Part shown: positions 51,257 through 60,741 of the stretch, piece after piece
Numbering within the stretch: position 1 is the first letter of the stretch
Layout of the letters: each line of letters begins with the position of its first letter
Assembly: GCA_025351405.1 (NCBI GenBank)
Contig: JANXVZ010000013.1
Location: 106,442 to 170,441, forward strand
DNA: 64,000 nucleotides
Origin: Sphingomonadales bacterium
Lineage (GTDB): Bacteria; Pseudomonadota; Alphaproteobacteria; Sphingomonadales; Sphingomonadaceae
Reading direction: 5' to 3'
Program-made: the position numbers and the translations under genes
The notes under the pieces: generated by a model
Seen by the model: only the letters and a program-made list of their open reading frames with translations
What the model was told of the DNA's origin: nothing
Databases searched by the model: none

Positions 51257-52446
51257 CAGTTCAACGCCTCGAACGGCGAGGCACTGCTGCTGCTCAGCTT
51301 GGCCTGGTTGGCACCCTCGGCGCGGGCGATATAGCCGCGGCTCTTCTCGACTTCGCTGGTCAGGGTGTTGACCGTCGTCTTCATCGATTCAAGCGCCTGC
51401 AGCTTGAAGGTGTCGATGGCGTCCATGGTCTGGTAGACGTTCTGGAAGGCGCGCTGCAGCGTCTCGATCGGGATGGTGGCAGACGCTGCCTGCTGGTGGA
51501 TCGTCGCGGTCTGGGTCTTCAATAATTCGCCGGTCGAATCGATCATGTTGGCAGTGGTGGTGTTCAACGCGCCGATCTGTTCCAGCACCAGCCGCTGGTT
51601 GGTCAAGGCCTGCGCCACGGTGACGGCCGTACGCAGGGCAGCAACCGTGGTCGTGGAGGCGCGATCGACGCCCTTGACCAGCTCGACGTTGTTCTTCTTG
51701 ACCAGATCGAGCGCCAGATAACCCTGGACGCTGACCGCCAACTGGGTCAGCAGGTCGGTCGAACGCTGGCGCACATAGAATAGCGCGGTCTCGCGGATGG
51801 CCTTGGCCTTGGCGGGGTCGGTGTAATCCAGCTCCAGCGCCTTGGCCTCGAGCTTTTCGTCCAGCGTCTTGGAAACATGGACCATCTGCTCCAGCTTGCC
51901 CATCGCCGTCCACAGATTGGCGCGTTCCTGGTCGATGGCAGCATTGTCGTGGAGCAACTCGTCCTTGCCGTCCTTCAACCGGCCCAGAATCGCCGAAATA
52001 TGCGTCTGGGCGGATTTGTAGCTGTCGAAATAGCCGCGCAGCTTGTTGCCGCCGAAGGGGATGAGGCCGAACAGCTTTTTCTTGGTCGTCAGGTCGCCGC
52101 GCCGCGACGGGTCAAGGTCTTCGATGGTGGCGCGCAACTGGGTCAAATCGGCGCCGATGCCGGTGTCCTTGTCCATCGATCGCACCGGGCGGTCGAGAAA
52201 GCGGTTCGATTGCCCGGCGGCGGCGGCGATTTCGGTGGCACCGAGGTTGGCCAGCTTGTCGACTTCGCGACCGAATTCCGGGCTGGCGGCATCTTGCGCC
52301 ACCAGGGTATCGATATAGCCATCGACACGCTTTTCCAGCTCGGTGACCTGTTCCGATTTCAGCGGCACCAGCCCGGCCGCCTTGGCCGGCGCGATGGCGG
52401 ACACCGCCACCGGGGGTTCGAGCTTGATGATGGTCTCGTCGGCCAT
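51256..52446 (-). CDS. TelA-like toxic anion resistance family protein
   Basis: A 396-residue, mainly helical cytoplasmic protein of the TelA family (PF05816). Typical segments include LIPFGGNKLRGYFDSYKSAQTHISAILGRLKDGKDELL and AMGKLEQMVHVSKTLDEKLEAK. RSTDLLTQLAVSVQGYLALDLVKKNN and TTTVAALRTAVTVAQALTNQRLVLEQI complete the match. Tellurite resistance is the historical name; most homologues act in envelope stress by unclear means. The ATG at 52446 has GAAGGGA at about 7 nt. It is followed by the XpaC-like partner. Confidence 0.88.
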   Translation of the reverse strand: MADETIIKLEPPVAVSAIAPAKAAGLVPLKSEQVTELEKRVDGYIDTLVAQDAASPEFGREVDKLANLGATEIAAAAGQSNRFLDRPVRSMDKDTGIGADLTQLRATIEDLDPSRRGDLTTKKKLFGLIPFGGNKLRGYFDSYKSAQTHISAILGRLKDGKDELLHDNAAIDQERANLWTAMGKLEQMVHVSKTLDEKLEAKALELDYTDPAKAKAIRETALFYVRQRSTDLLTQLAVSVQGYLALDLVKKNNVELVKGVDRASTTTVAALRTAVTVAQALTNQRLVLEQIGALNTTTANMIDSTGELLKTQTATIHQQAASATIPIETLQRAFQNVYQTMDAIDTFKLQALESMKTTVNTLTSEVEKSRGYIARAEGANQAKLSSSSASPFEALN

Positions 52447-52484
52447 GTTCGTCCCTTCAGTGACTGCTGCCATTCCTAGCAGAG

Positions 52485-53345
52485 CTAGGCAGCTTCCTCC
52501 ACTGTGTTAGGATTGTGGGACGCTTTGACAAGGGGCTGGACCGTGGCGGTGGCCAATTTCGGGGAATCGAGCCGCACGACGCCGACGTTCATTTCCGTCT
52601 GCATCACATCGCCTGCGGTGGTCAGGAACGCGATGTCGGCGGCATCGCGGCCATGGGCGATGCGCACCATCCCCTCGATCGGCGCCAGCCGTGTCGGATC
52701 GACGAGCCACCAGCCACCATCGAGAAAGACTTCGAACACCGCGTGGAAATCCGGCGGATCGAGGGCGAGCGCATAGGCCGCAACAGCGCGGGCCGGGATG
52801 CCCGAGGCGCGGCAAAGCGTCAGGCCGAGGTGGGTGAAATCACGGCACACTCCGGCGCGATCGATGAAGGTGCCGGCGGCACCGGTGGTCGCCGTGGAGA
52901 CGCCGTGGACATAGTCGAGGTTGGTGTGAAGCCAGTCGAGGATCGCCAGTGCGCGCGCGCCGCCGGGCTGGATGCTGCCGAATTCGCGCGCGGCAAAGCG
53001 CAGGAACTGGTCGACCGGGCAATAGCGGCTGGGCAACAGGTAGGGAAGCACCTCCACCGGCAGTGCCGACCATGGCGCCACCTGCACTTCGGGCGGCAAC
53101 GGCAGGCGCGGCCCGATGCGGACGACGGCCCGGTAATCGAGGCTGACGCGCCCCGCGAGCGAGCCGCGCAGCAGCCGCGCGCCGCTGACGGGATCGCGGC
53201 TTTCCGCCATGCGAACGCCATCCGAAAGCGTCAGCGTCTCCGATTCGACGATCTGGCCGGGGGCATGGGCAGCCAGCACCGCGGCGATGGTCTCGGTTGG
53301 CTGGGCAAAATCATAGGCAAGACGGGACTGGATCTGGACGCGCAC
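52485..53345 (-). CDS. transglutaminase-like cysteine peptidase family protein
   Basis: A 286-residue protein with an N-terminal beta-rich domain (bacterial transglutaminase-like N-terminal region) and a papain-like catalytic domain. The triad is visible as GVCRDFTHLGLTLCRASGIPAR (Cys), PPDFHAVFEVFL (His) and WWLVDPTRLAP (Asp). Such proteins are probably peptidases or amidases rather than crosslinkers. The start is GTG at 53345, backed by a strong GAGGAG SD at 7 nt. It precedes telA by 38 bp on the same strand. Confidence 0.88.
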   Translation of the reverse strand: MRVQIQSRLAYDFAQPTETIAAVLAAHAPGQIVESETLTLSDGVRMAESRDPVSGARLLRGSLAGRVSLDYRAVVRIGPRLPLPPEVQVAPWSALPVEVLPYLLPSRYCPVDQFLRFAAREFGSIQPGGARALAILDWLHTNLDYVHGVSTATTGAAGTFIDRAGVCRDFTHLGLTLCRASGIPARAVAAYALALDPPDFHAVFEVFLDGGWWLVDPTRLAPIEGMVRIAHGRDAADIAFLTTAGDVMQTEMNVGVVRLDSPKLATATVQPLVKASHNPNTVEEAA

Positions 53346-53451
53346 GCAATGCTCCTCGGCTGGCCGAATCGCAACGCGCGGCCAATCGCATTGTTTCGCA
53401 TATTTACACGAAATTCGTGCGTGGATTCGCTGGCGGTGCCCGGCAAGGACG

Positions 53452-54606
53452 TTACGCGATCAGCCCGTCGACCATGTCGTGGAAGCGCTTGATACCCTGT
53501 TCCAGCCCGCCGAGCAGCAGGTGATCGACGGCGCCCGATGCGAGACCCTGCTGACCGAGTGCCGCGGCGCGAAAATCCTCGCCGGCGAACACCCCCTGGT
53601 CGAGCAGCTTCCAGCTTTTCGCCCAATGCGCTTCGGCCTTTTCCGTGGTGGGCGCCGCCGGGATCAACATGAAATCCTCGACGACGGTGCGGTCGGCACC
53701 GCGCGGCATCAACGTCATGATGTTGATATAATCGGGCGACGCCACGATGATGGTGGCGGGCGCAAGCTGGTAGGCGAAGGTGACCGTGCGGCGCAGTTCC
53801 GCCATGTCGGAAAAATCGGTGTCTTCAAGGGCGGCGAGCCGTCCCACCGCCGACCGCGCGTGCGGCCCAATGGCGTCACCAGTGCTGACCCCGTCCTGGA
53901 AATAGGGTGCAATGGTGGCGGCATGCAGCCGCACGACATGGTAGCTTTCGAGGAAAGCATCCATGATCAGCTTCCAGTTGGCGGCCACATCGTGGCTGGC
54001 ACGGGCGTAAAGATACTGGCCGCCGAAATCGAGCGCGTCGAAATCCGCGGCAAGCGCCCCGGCGGCAAAGCTGAAATCATATGTGCGGCTGCGGTCGAGC
54101 CCGGCCCAGATCAGCCCTCCGGCTTCGACGCTGGGCATTTCGACAAGGCCGCGCGTCGCCCTGTCCAGCCCGGCAAAGGTTTCAGGGCGCGGCAGCCCCT
54201 TCAACCGGCCATCGAGGCCATAGCTCCAGGCGTGATAAGGGCAGACCAGCGCCGGGCCATGGGCGACGCCGCAGCCTTCCACCAGCCGCGTGCCGCGATG
54301 CCGGCAGACGTTCATGAACACACGCGCCACGCCCTTGCCGTCCCTCGCGATCAGCATCGGGATGCCGAAGCCATCGTGGGTGACACTGGTGTTGGGGCCG
54401 GGCAGCAGCGCCGAAGGGCCAAGCACGACGGGGAGCCTGCAGAACAGCCGCTGCCATTCCTGGCCAAAGCGATCGGGGTCGGTATAGGCGCTGGCGGGAA
54501 CCGTGGAGGTGGTCATCGCGCCGGGGTTGCGTGCCGCCGCGGGGATCGCCTCGGCGAGCGCCAACTGGCCCGGTGTCGGGCGGCGGAACGGCACGTGGAT
54601 GTCCAT
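53452..54606 (-). CDS. Rieske non-heme iron oxygenase, alpha subunit type (copy 2)
   Basis: A 384-residue oxygenase. Rieske ligands are in [13 protein letters not shown] and [12 protein letters not shown]; the mononuclear iron pair is in [15 protein letters not shown] (His-x4-His). [14 protein letters not shown] separates the two domains. It is clearly related to, but diverged from, the oxygenase at 34418-35578. No reductase or ferredoxin is nearby. The ATG at 54606 has AGGA 8 nt upstream. Substrate unknown. Confidence 0.88.
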   Translation of the reverse strand: MDIHVPFRRPTPGQLALAEAIPAAARNPGAMTTSTVPASAYTDPDRFGQEWQRLFCRLPVVLGPSALLPGPNTSVTHDGFGIPMLIARDGKGVARVFMNVCRHRGTRLVEGCGVAHGPALVCPYHAWSYGLDGRLKGLPRPETFAGLDRATRGLVEMPSVEAGGLIWAGLDRSRTYDFSFAAGALAADFDALDFGGQYLYARASHDVAANWKLIMDAFLESYHVVRLHAATIAPYFQDGVSTGDAIGPHARSAVGRLAALEDTDFSDMAELRRTVTFAYQLAPATIIVASPDYINIMTLMPRGADRTVVEDFMLIPAAPTTEKAEAHWAKSWKLLDQGVFAGEDFRAAALGQQGLASGAVDHLLLGGLEQGIKRFHDMVDGLIA

Positions 54607-54711
54607 GGCGTCATCCTACGCCAAAGCCGGAATTGCGCAAATCATGTGATGGCGCTTTCCCCGCCAGGGGTTTCGCGCTTAACAAGATGCGGTGAAGCCG
54701 CGAGACTTTCG

Positions 54712-55080
54712 ATGAAGAACCGTCCGTTTCAGGAACGGCTGGGCTTTGCGGTCAATGGCCTCAAGGCGGGCTGGCAGCGCGAACGCAGCTTTCGCACCCA
54801 TTGCCTGTTCGCGGCGGCGGCGCTCGTGGCGCTGCTGGTATTGCGCCCTGCACCGATCTGGTGGGGGCTGGTGGCGGTGGTGATCGCGCTGGTCATGGCG
54901 CTCGAACTGATCAATTCGGCGATGGAAAGCCTGATCGACCTGCTCCACCCCGGCCAGCATCCGGAAATAAAGGCGATCAAGGACATGGTGGCCGGGGCCG
55001 TGCTGACCATCAGCCTTGCCGCACTGGTGGTTGCGCTGGCGATGGTCGTTGCCAGTGCGGTTCAGCGGGGGCTGTTGTGA
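54712..55080 (+). CDS. dgkA: diacylglycerol kinase
   Basis: A 122-residue inner-membrane kinase that recycles diacylglycerol to phosphatidate. RLGFAVNGLKAGWQRERSFRTH marks the amphipathic N-terminus; VMALELINSAMESLIDLL carries the catalytic Glu residues, and HPEIKAIKDMVAGAVL the Lys/Asp of the active site. Three transmembrane helices fit the family. The ATG at 54712 is chosen because the family begins there; the much longer upstream frame is the shadow of the Rieske gene. Confidence 0.93.
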   Translation: MKNRPFQERLGFAVNGLKAGWQRERSFRTHCLFAAAALVALLVLRPAPIWWGLVAVVIALVMALELINSAMESLIDLLHPGQHPEIKAIKDMVAGAVLTISLAALVVALAMVVASAVQRGLL

Positions 55081-55436
55081 TACATGATCCAAAGGCCCTG
55101 CGTGCCATTCTCGAAGCGGCGGCGCCGGACGTCGAGCTGACGTTTCGCGCGATGTTCGGCGGCATCCTTGCCTATGTCGCCGGAAAGCCGGTGGCCTCGC
55201 TTTCCGATGTCGGGGTGGCGCTGAAGGCCGGCGGACCCGAATATGCGGCGTTGCTGGCGCTGCCGGGCGCGGTGGCGCTGCGCTACGAACCGGATGCGCC
55301 GCCCAGCAAAAGTTACGTGGTGGTGCCCCATGCCATGCTCGCCGACCCCGACGCGTTGCGCACCGCGATTATCCGTTGCATCGCCAGCCTGCCGGTTGCC
55401 GGAACCAAACGCGCCAAAGCCGCAAAGTCAGGGTGA
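55077..55436 (+). CDS. TfoX N-terminal domain protein
   Basis: A 119-residue protein of the TfoX-N family: LTFRAMFGGILAYVAGKPVASLSDVGVALK is the typical N-terminal stretch, and SYVVVPHAMLADPDALRTAI the end of the domain. TfoX proteins regulate competence in gammaproteobacteria; stand-alone N-domain proteins are of unknown role. It starts with GTG overlapping the dgkA stop and preceded by GGGGG. Confidence 0.8.
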   Translation: MIHDPKALRAILEAAAPDVELTFRAMFGGILAYVAGKPVASLSDVGVALKAGGPEYAALLALPGAVALRYEPDAPPSKSYVVVPHAMLADPDALRTAIIRCIASLPVAGTKRAKAAKSG

Positions 55437-55466
55437 CACACCGGTGCAACGCGCTAAACACAGCCG

Positions 55467-56813
55467 ATGACCGTTGATGATCGCTCCAGCACTGCACCCC
55501 GCCGGGGCTGGCTTGCCGCCATTCGCCCCTATTTCGAGCGCGCACCGCTCGCGGCGTTCGCGTTGGGCATTTCCAGCGGCTTTCCGCTGACGCTGCTGCT
55601 GGCGACGATGACGTACTGGCTGTCCAAGGTCGGCATCGACAAGAAGACCATCGGTTTCGCCGTGGGGCTGACCACGCCGTACACATTGAAGTTCCTGTGG
55701 GCACCGCTCATCGACCGCATCCGATTGCCGGTGCTCGCACGGCTGTTCGGGCAACGCCGGGCATGGCTGTTCCTGATCCAGGTGCTGCTGTTCGCCACCG
55801 TGGTCATGGTCGGTCGCAGCGATCCCGCGCATCATCTCGGCATTTTTGCCGGCTGGGCGATTGCCATGGCCTTTTGTTCGGCGACGCAGGATATCGTCAT
55901 CGATGCCTATCGCATCGAGCTGCTGACCGATCGCCAGCTTGCGCACGGCACGGCGATGAACCAGTTCGGCTATCGTACCGGCAACCTTGCTGCCGGTGCC
56001 GGCACGGTATTCCTGGCATCGAGCGAAGGGGCGGGGATCGGCTGGGCGGCCGCCTATGGCTTGACCGCCTTCCTCGTGCTCCCGGGTGCCATCGCCGCGA
56101 TGCTGTCGGGCCCCGGGCTTCATGAGGCGGCGAGCAAGGCCGAAAGGACGGCGCGATCCGCTGCCGAATGGTTCCGCGAGGCGGTGGTCGCGCCCTTTGC
56201 CGAATTCCTGTCGCGGCGGGGCGCCGTGCTCATCCTCGTCTGGATCGTCATCTACAAGCTTGGCGATGCGATGGGCCAGATCATGCTCAACCCGATGATC
56301 GTCCAGATGGGATTTTCGGATACCGACTATATCGCCGCCAACAAGCTGGTCGGCTTCTGGGCGCTGATCGTCGGCTCGGCAGTCGGGGCCCCGGTCATCG
56401 CCCGGCTCGGCATGGGGCGGGCGTTGTTCCTGACATCGCTGCTGATGTGCCTGACGAACCTCGGTTTTGCCGCGCTGGCCTTGACCGGGCGGCATCCGGT
56501 TGCGCTGGGGCTGGCGGTCGGTGCTGAAAACTTCGCAGGCGGGCTAGGGCTGACGATTTTCGCGACCTATCTCGCCGGCCTGTCGAACCTTGCCTACACC
56601 GCCACCCAATATGCGCTGCTGTCGAGCCTTGCCGCTGTCAGCCGCACCTTCCTGACGACTCCATCGGGCTATCTGGCGGACTGGCTCGGCTGGCCGGGGT
56701 TCTATGTATTCACGGCATTGATGGTTTTCCCCGGCGTCATCCTGCTGTGGGTGATGTGGCGGCGCGGCCTGATCGCGGATGCGGCACGGCAACCGGCGGC
56801 GGAAGTGCCGTGA
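55467..56813 (+). CDS. ampG: AmpG-type muropeptide permease (MFS)
   Basis: A 448-residue 12-14-helix transporter. YFERAPLAAFALGISSGFPLTLLLATMTYWL at the start and LKFLWAPLIDRIRLPVLARLFGQRRAW are AmpG landmarks, as are FCSATQDIVIDAYRIELL and MNQFGYRTGNLAAGAGTVFLA. It imports GlcNAc-anhydroMurNAc peptides for cell-wall recycling. It follows the TfoX-N gene by 30 bp and may share its transcript. Confidence 0.9.
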   Translation: MTVDDRSSTAPRRGWLAAIRPYFERAPLAAFALGISSGFPLTLLLATMTYWLSKVGIDKKTIGFAVGLTTPYTLKFLWAPLIDRIRLPVLARLFGQRRAWLFLIQVLLFATVVMVGRSDPAHHLGIFAGWAIAMAFCSATQDIVIDAYRIELLTDRQLAHGTAMNQFGYRTGNLAAGAGTVFLASSEGAGIGWAAAYGLTAFLVLPGAIAAMLSGPGLHEAASKAERTARSAAEWFREAVVAPFAEFLSRRGAVLILVWIVIYKLGDAMGQIMLNPMIVQMGFSDTDYIAANKLVGFWALIVGSAVGAPVIARLGMGRALFLTSLLMCLTNLGFAALALTGRHPVALGLAVGAENFAGGLGLTIFATYLAGLSNLAYTATQYALLSSLAAVSRTFLTTPSGYLADWLGWPGFYVFTALMVFPGVILLWVMWRRGLIADAARQPAAEVP

Positions 56814-56929
56814 CCGGCGACCCGAGGATTCGCGCAAGCCACCGCCAAAGGCCTCTACCAAAGGCCGGAGCGACACTGTAACAAAACTCGGCTAGTGGGC
56901 GCTCATCCGCCCCCAAGTGGAGTTTGTGT

Positions 56930-57778
56930 ATGATGGCTTTTTCCGCCGCCCGCTCGACCGCTGTCGCAGCGCACGTTCTCGCTGCCGCGCCCTTCATCCA
57001 TCGTGTCGGCCAACTCGATGTCCGCCTCGCCGTGTCGGAGGAGGAGATCGCCGCCGCCCAGGCGCTGCGTTACCAGATTTTCTATGACGAGATGGGCGCG
57101 AAGCCGACGCCGGCGATGGCGGCAGTGCGCCGCGATATCGATGATTATGACGCGATCTGCGACCATCTCCTGGTGGTCGATCACGGCGCCGATGGCACGC
57201 CGCACGTCGTTGGCACCTATCGCCTGCTGCGCCAGGTTGTGGCGCAGATGAACCGCGGTTTCTATTCGGCGGGGGAATATGACCTGTCGAAGCTGGTCGC
57301 CCAATCGGCGTTCGATGGCCAGTTGCTGGAGCTTGGGCGCAGTTGCGTGGCGCCGGCGTATCGCAACAACGCCACCATCACGCTGCTGTGGCGAGGGATC
57401 GCTTCCTACCTGCAAACCCATAGCATCGGCCATATGTTCGGCTGTGCGTCGCTGCACGGCGCCGACCCGCTGCTGCATACCGCCGAGCTTTCCTATCTTT
57501 ACCACCACCATCTGGCGCCGCCGGAACTGCGGGCACGGGCGCTGCCCGAACACCATGTCGCCATGGACCGGCTGCCGGCGGCGATGATCGACGCCCGTGC
57601 CGCGTCACGCGCGCTGCCGCCGTTGATCAAGGGTTATCTGCGTGTCGGTGCGATGGTCGGCGATGGTGGCTTTGTCGATCATCAGTTCAACACGGTCGAT
57701 GTGTTCGTGGTGATGCCGGTGGCGCGGATCACCAGCCGCTACGCCGGGCGGTTCGTCGGCGCCAATGACCCCCAATAG
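56930..57778 (+). CDS. OlsB-like N-acyltransferase (GNAT, hemolysin-like family)
   Basis: A 282-residue GNAT-fold enzyme. VRLAVSEEEIAAAQALRYQIFYDEMGAKP and DDYDAICDHLLVVD match the ornithine N-acyltransferase/acyl-ACP-dependent family, with GTYRLLRQ and LELGRSCVAPAYRN in the acyl-transfer core. OlsB makes lyso-ornithine lipid; no olsA is adjacent, so the product may be another N-acyl amino acid. The ATG at 56930 has GTGGAG at about 8 nt; an ATG directly follows it. A small hairpin (GGGCG/CGCCC, 56897-56912) lies just upstream of the SD. Confidence 0.8.
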   Translation: MMAFSAARSTAVAAHVLAAAPFIHRVGQLDVRLAVSEEEIAAAQALRYQIFYDEMGAKPTPAMAAVRRDIDDYDAICDHLLVVDHGADGTPHVVGTYRLLRQVVAQMNRGFYSAGEYDLSKLVAQSAFDGQLLELGRSCVAPAYRNNATITLLWRGIASYLQTHSIGHMFGCASLHGADPLLHTAELSYLYHHHLAPPELRARALPEHHVAMDRLPAAMIDARAASRALPPLIKGYLRVGAMVGDGGFVDHQFNTVDVFVVMPVARITSRYAGRFVGANDPQ

Positions 57779-57821
57779 GTTTGCGGTATTATCCGCGGCC
57801 TGCGGGCGCTAGGCTGGGCGA

Positions 57822-58487
57822 ATGACAGCGCCCAAGCCCGAGCCCAAACTCATGCGTATCGACTTTGTCTCCGACGTGGTCTGCCCATGGTGCATTATCG
57901 GCCTCAAGGCCCTTGAAGCCGCATTGTCCCGGACGGCCGATATCGTCGCGGCGGAGATTCACTTCCAGCCTTTCGAGCTCAACCCCGACATGCCCGACGC
58001 AGGCCAGGACATCGGCGAGCATGTCGCGCAGAAATATGGATCGACGCGCGAACAGTCCGCTGCATCGCGGACCATGATCCGCGAGACGGCCGCAGGGCTC
58101 GGCTTTGCCATCGCAATGCGAGACGGTGCGCGTATCTACAACACCTTCAACGCCCATCGCCTGCTGCACTGGGCGGCGCTCGCCGGGCGCCAGCCGCAGT
58201 TGAAGCTGGCGCTGTTCGAAGCCTATTTCAGCAATGGCGAAAACCCCGACGACGCCGACGTGCTGGTCGCTGCCGCCACCAAAGCCGGTCTCGATGCCGT
58301 GGCCGCCCGTGAAATTCTCGAAAGCGGGCGCTATGCCGATGATGTCCGCCGCGATGAGGCGTTCTGGCGCGCCCAGGGCATTTCCGCGGTTCCCGCCATC
58401 GTCATCGACGGCAAGTATCTGATCACCGGCGGACAGCCTGTCGAGGCGTTCGAAAAGGCCATCCGCAGCATTGTGGCGCAGGCTTGA
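57822..58487 (+). CDS. DsbA family oxidoreductase, FrnE-like
   Basis: A 221-residue thioredoxin-fold protein with a CPWC active site in FVSDVVCPWCIIGLKALE, a helical insert with YNTFNAHRLLHWAALAGRQ, and the cis-Pro region GISAVPAIVIDGKYLITGGQP. FrnE-type proteins are cytoplasmic dithiol oxidoreductases; no signal peptide is present here. It converges with folC across a strong hairpin. Confidence 0.88.
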   Translation: MTAPKPEPKLMRIDFVSDVVCPWCIIGLKALEAALSRTADIVAAEIHFQPFELNPDMPDAGQDIGEHVAQKYGSTREQSAASRTMIRETAAGLGFAIAMRDGARIYNTFNAHRLLHWAALAGRQPQLKLALFEAYFSNGENPDDADVLVAAATKAGLDAVAAREILESGRYADDVRRDEAFWRAQGISAVPAIVIDGKYLITGGQPVEAFEKAIRSIVAQA

Positions 58488-58490
58488 CGC

Positions 58491-58514
58491 TGCGGATGCC
58501 GCGACGGCTCCGCA
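58491..58514. terminator. bidirectional hairpin between frnE-like gene and folC
   Basis: TGCGGA-T-GCCG pairs with CGGC-TCCGCA around a 3-nt loop: 10 bp with one bulged T. It begins 4 bp after the frnE-like stop and ends 10 bp before the folC stop, so it can serve both genes. Confidence 0.55.
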
Positions 58515-58523
58515 ATCGGGGCT

Positions 58524-59849
58524 TCAACCGGCCGACTGGCCATTTTCGGCGAGTGTGTCGCCGGCGAGATACAGCGAGCCGCTGACCAGCACGACGGGCG
58601 GGCGGGCGCGATCGGCGGAGCGGGCAATCTCGGTCACGGCGGCTGCCACCGATTCGGCGCCTTGTGCGGGTAGCCCGATGTCGCGGGCCGCCCTTACCAG
58701 ATCGTCGGGGGAATGGCTGGCATGGCCCTCGATCGGCACGGCGTAAACCGCGGTGGCGCGGCCGGCAAAGGGTTTCAGAAAGCCGGCCGCATCCTTGGCG
58801 GCAAGCATCCCCAGCACGAGGTAGAAGGGCCGTTCGGCAAGCGAGTGCCCGCGGAAGTGGTCGGCGATCGCCCGGCCGGCAGCGGGGTTATGGCCGCCGT
58901 CGATCCACAATTCGCTGCCAGCGGGCAGGCGCGCGCTCAAGGGCCCGCGATCGAGCCGTTGCAGGCGCGCCGGCCATTCGGCCCAGCCCATGCCGGCGCG
59001 AAATGCCGCTTCGGGCATCGCCAGCACATCCTGGGCGCGCAGCATGGCAACGGCGAGCGCGGCATTGTCGAGCTGGTGCGCGCCGGCGAGACGCGGCAAT
59101 GGCAGTGTCAGCAACCCCTGCGGATCACGATAGTGCAGCGCGCCTTCGTAAAGCGCCGCATCCCAGTCCTCGCCGCGTACCCGGAGGTCGGCACCCGCGA
59201 CGCCGGCAACCTCGGCGATCCGCGTCGTCACCGATTTTGGATACCGCGCCACGACCAGCGGCACGCCCTTTTTTGCGATCCCGGCCTTTTCCCGCGCGAT
59301 GTCGAGGATCGTCGGCCCCAGCCATTGCTGGTGATCAAGTCCCAGTTGCGCGATGCCGGTGACCAGCGGCGCGGCGATGACATTGGTGGCATCCATGCGC
59401 CCGCCAAGCCCGACTTCGATGACGCAGGCATCGGCGGGTTCCCGCGAGAATGCCAGGAATGCGAGGGCGGTGGTCAATTCGAAGAAGGTGACGTCTTGCC
59501 CGGCGTTGCGTGCCAGCACCTCGCGAAGCAGGTCGGCAAGGGCTTCATCCTCGATGACCTTGCCGGCGATGCGGATACGTTCGTTGAAACGGATCAGGTG
59601 CGGTGAGGTGTAGACGTGGATGCGCCGCCCGGAGGCTTCGAGACACGCTCGGATGAACGCCACCGTCGAGCCCTTGCCGTTGGTGCCGGCAACGTGGAAC
59701 ACCGGCGGCATCTTGCTCTGCGGGTTGCCCAGCCGCGCCAGCAGTCGCGTCAGGCGGTCGAGGGTCAGGTCGATCTCGGTCGGGTGCAGCGCATAGGCCG
59801 CCTGCAACAGCGCATCGAGAACGGCATTGTCCGACCGCGCCCGTTCCAT
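58524..59849 (-). CDS. folC: bifunctional folylpolyglutamate/dihydrofolate synthase
   Basis: A 441-residue Mur-ligase-family enzyme that adds glutamate to folates. P-loop HVAGTNGKGSTVAFIRACLE, the omega-loop region YTSPHLIRFNERI, and ALAFLAFSREPADACVIEVGLGGRMDATNVI are characteristic; LWIDGGHNPAAGRAI marks the C-terminal domain. The ATG at 59849 has AGGCGG at about 8 nt and is preferred over a GTG ten codons earlier. It is the last gene of the trp-accD cluster. Confidence 0.93.
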   Translation of the reverse strand: MERARSDNAVLDALLQAAYALHPTEIDLTLDRLTRLLARLGNPQSKMPPVFHVAGTNGKGSTVAFIRACLEASGRRIHVYTSPHLIRFNERIRIAGKVIEDEALADLLREVLARNAGQDVTFFELTTALAFLAFSREPADACVIEVGLGGRMDATNVIAAPLVTGIAQLGLDHQQWLGPTILDIAREKAGIAKKGVPLVVARYPKSVTTRIAEVAGVAGADLRVRGEDWDAALYEGALHYRDPQGLLTLPLPRLAGAHQLDNAALAVAMLRAQDVLAMPEAAFRAGMGWAEWPARLQRLDRGPLSARLPAGSELWIDGGHNPAAGRAIADHFRGHSLAERPFYLVLGMLAAKDAAGFLKPFAGRATAVYAVPIEGHASHSPDDLVRAARDIGLPAQGAESVAAAVTEIARSADRARPPVVLVSGSLYLAGDTLAENGQSAG

Positions 59850-59880
59850 GGTTGCGCCGCCTGAGGTATTGGCCGCCACT

Positions 59881-60741
59881 TTACGCCGGCTGTGGCGCGC
59901 GGCGAGCGGTCAGCATCGCCAGAAGTTGCGACAGTGTCTGTTTCAGGTCCTTGCGGTGAACGACCATGTCGAGCATCCCGTGGGCCAGCAGATATTCAGC
60001 GCGCTGGAAGCCTTCGGGAAGTTTTTCGCGGATGGTCTGTTCGATCACGCGTTGCCCGGCAAAGCCGATAAGCGCCTTGGGTTCCGCAATCTGGACGTCG
60101 CCGAGCATTGCATAGCTCGCGGTGACACCCCCGGTGGTCGGATCGGTGAGCACGACGATATAGGGCAGGCCGGCTTCCTTCAGTTCGGCGATTCCCACCG
60201 TTGTGCGGGGCATCTGCATCAGGCTCAAAATGCCTTCCTGCATGCGCGCGCCGCCGGCGGCAGTGAAGACGACGAAGGGCACCTGCGCTGCAACCGCGGC
60301 CTGTGCGCCCGCCAGGAACGCCTCACCGACGCCAAGGCCCATCGAGCCGCCCATGAAGGCGAAATTCTGCACGGCGACGATGGCGCGCACGCCGTCGATC
60401 AGCCCGTCGCCCACGGTCATCGCCTCGGGTTCGCCGGTGGCGGACTTGGCGGCGCGCAGGCGATCGACATAGCGTTTCTGATCGCGGAACTTCAGCGGAT
60501 CCTCGACAACCTTGGGCACTTCGATACGCTTGAAATCGCCGTCGAAAATCTGCGCAAAGCGTGCCTTCGGCCCGACCCGCTCATGATGGTCGCAACGCGG
60601 ACAGACGGACAGGTTTTCCTCCATCTCCCGCGTGTAGACCATGGCCCCGCAACCCCGGCATTTCGTCCAGAGATTGTCGGGCGTGTCGCGACGACCGAGG
60701 AAGCCGGTCAATTGCTGACGCGTGCGGGTAAGCCAGCTCAT
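59881..60741 (-). CDS. accD: acetyl-CoA carboxylase carboxyltransferase subunit beta
   Basis: A 286-residue subunit for malonyl-CoA synthesis. An N-terminal C4 zinc ribbon (Cys28, Cys31, Cys47, Cys50 in KCRGCGAM and VCPRCDHH) precedes the crotonase-fold carboxyltransferase domain with [33 protein letters not shown] and [15 protein letters not shown]. The ATG overlaps the trpA stop by 4 bp, a conserved arrangement. Confidence 0.96.
   Translation of the reverse strand: MSWLTRTRQQLTGFLGRRDTPDNLWTKCRGCGAMVYTREMEENLSVCPRCDHHERVGPKARFAQIFDGDFKRIEVPKVVEDPLKFRDQKRYVDRLRAAKSATGEPEAMTVGDGLIDGVRAIVAVQNFAFMGGSMGLGVGEAFLAGAQAAVAAQVPFVVFTAAGGARMQEGILSLMQMPRTTVGIAELKEAGLPYIVVLTDPTTGGVTASYAMLGDVQIAEPKALIGFAGQRVIEQTIREKLPEGFQRAEYLLAHGMLDMVVHRKDLKQTLSQLLAMLTARRAPQPA

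Noticed and set aside
51256..52446. Tellurite resistance operon
   Set aside because: TelA homologues are widespread and mostly unrelated to tellurite; no terB, terC or terD genes accompany it.
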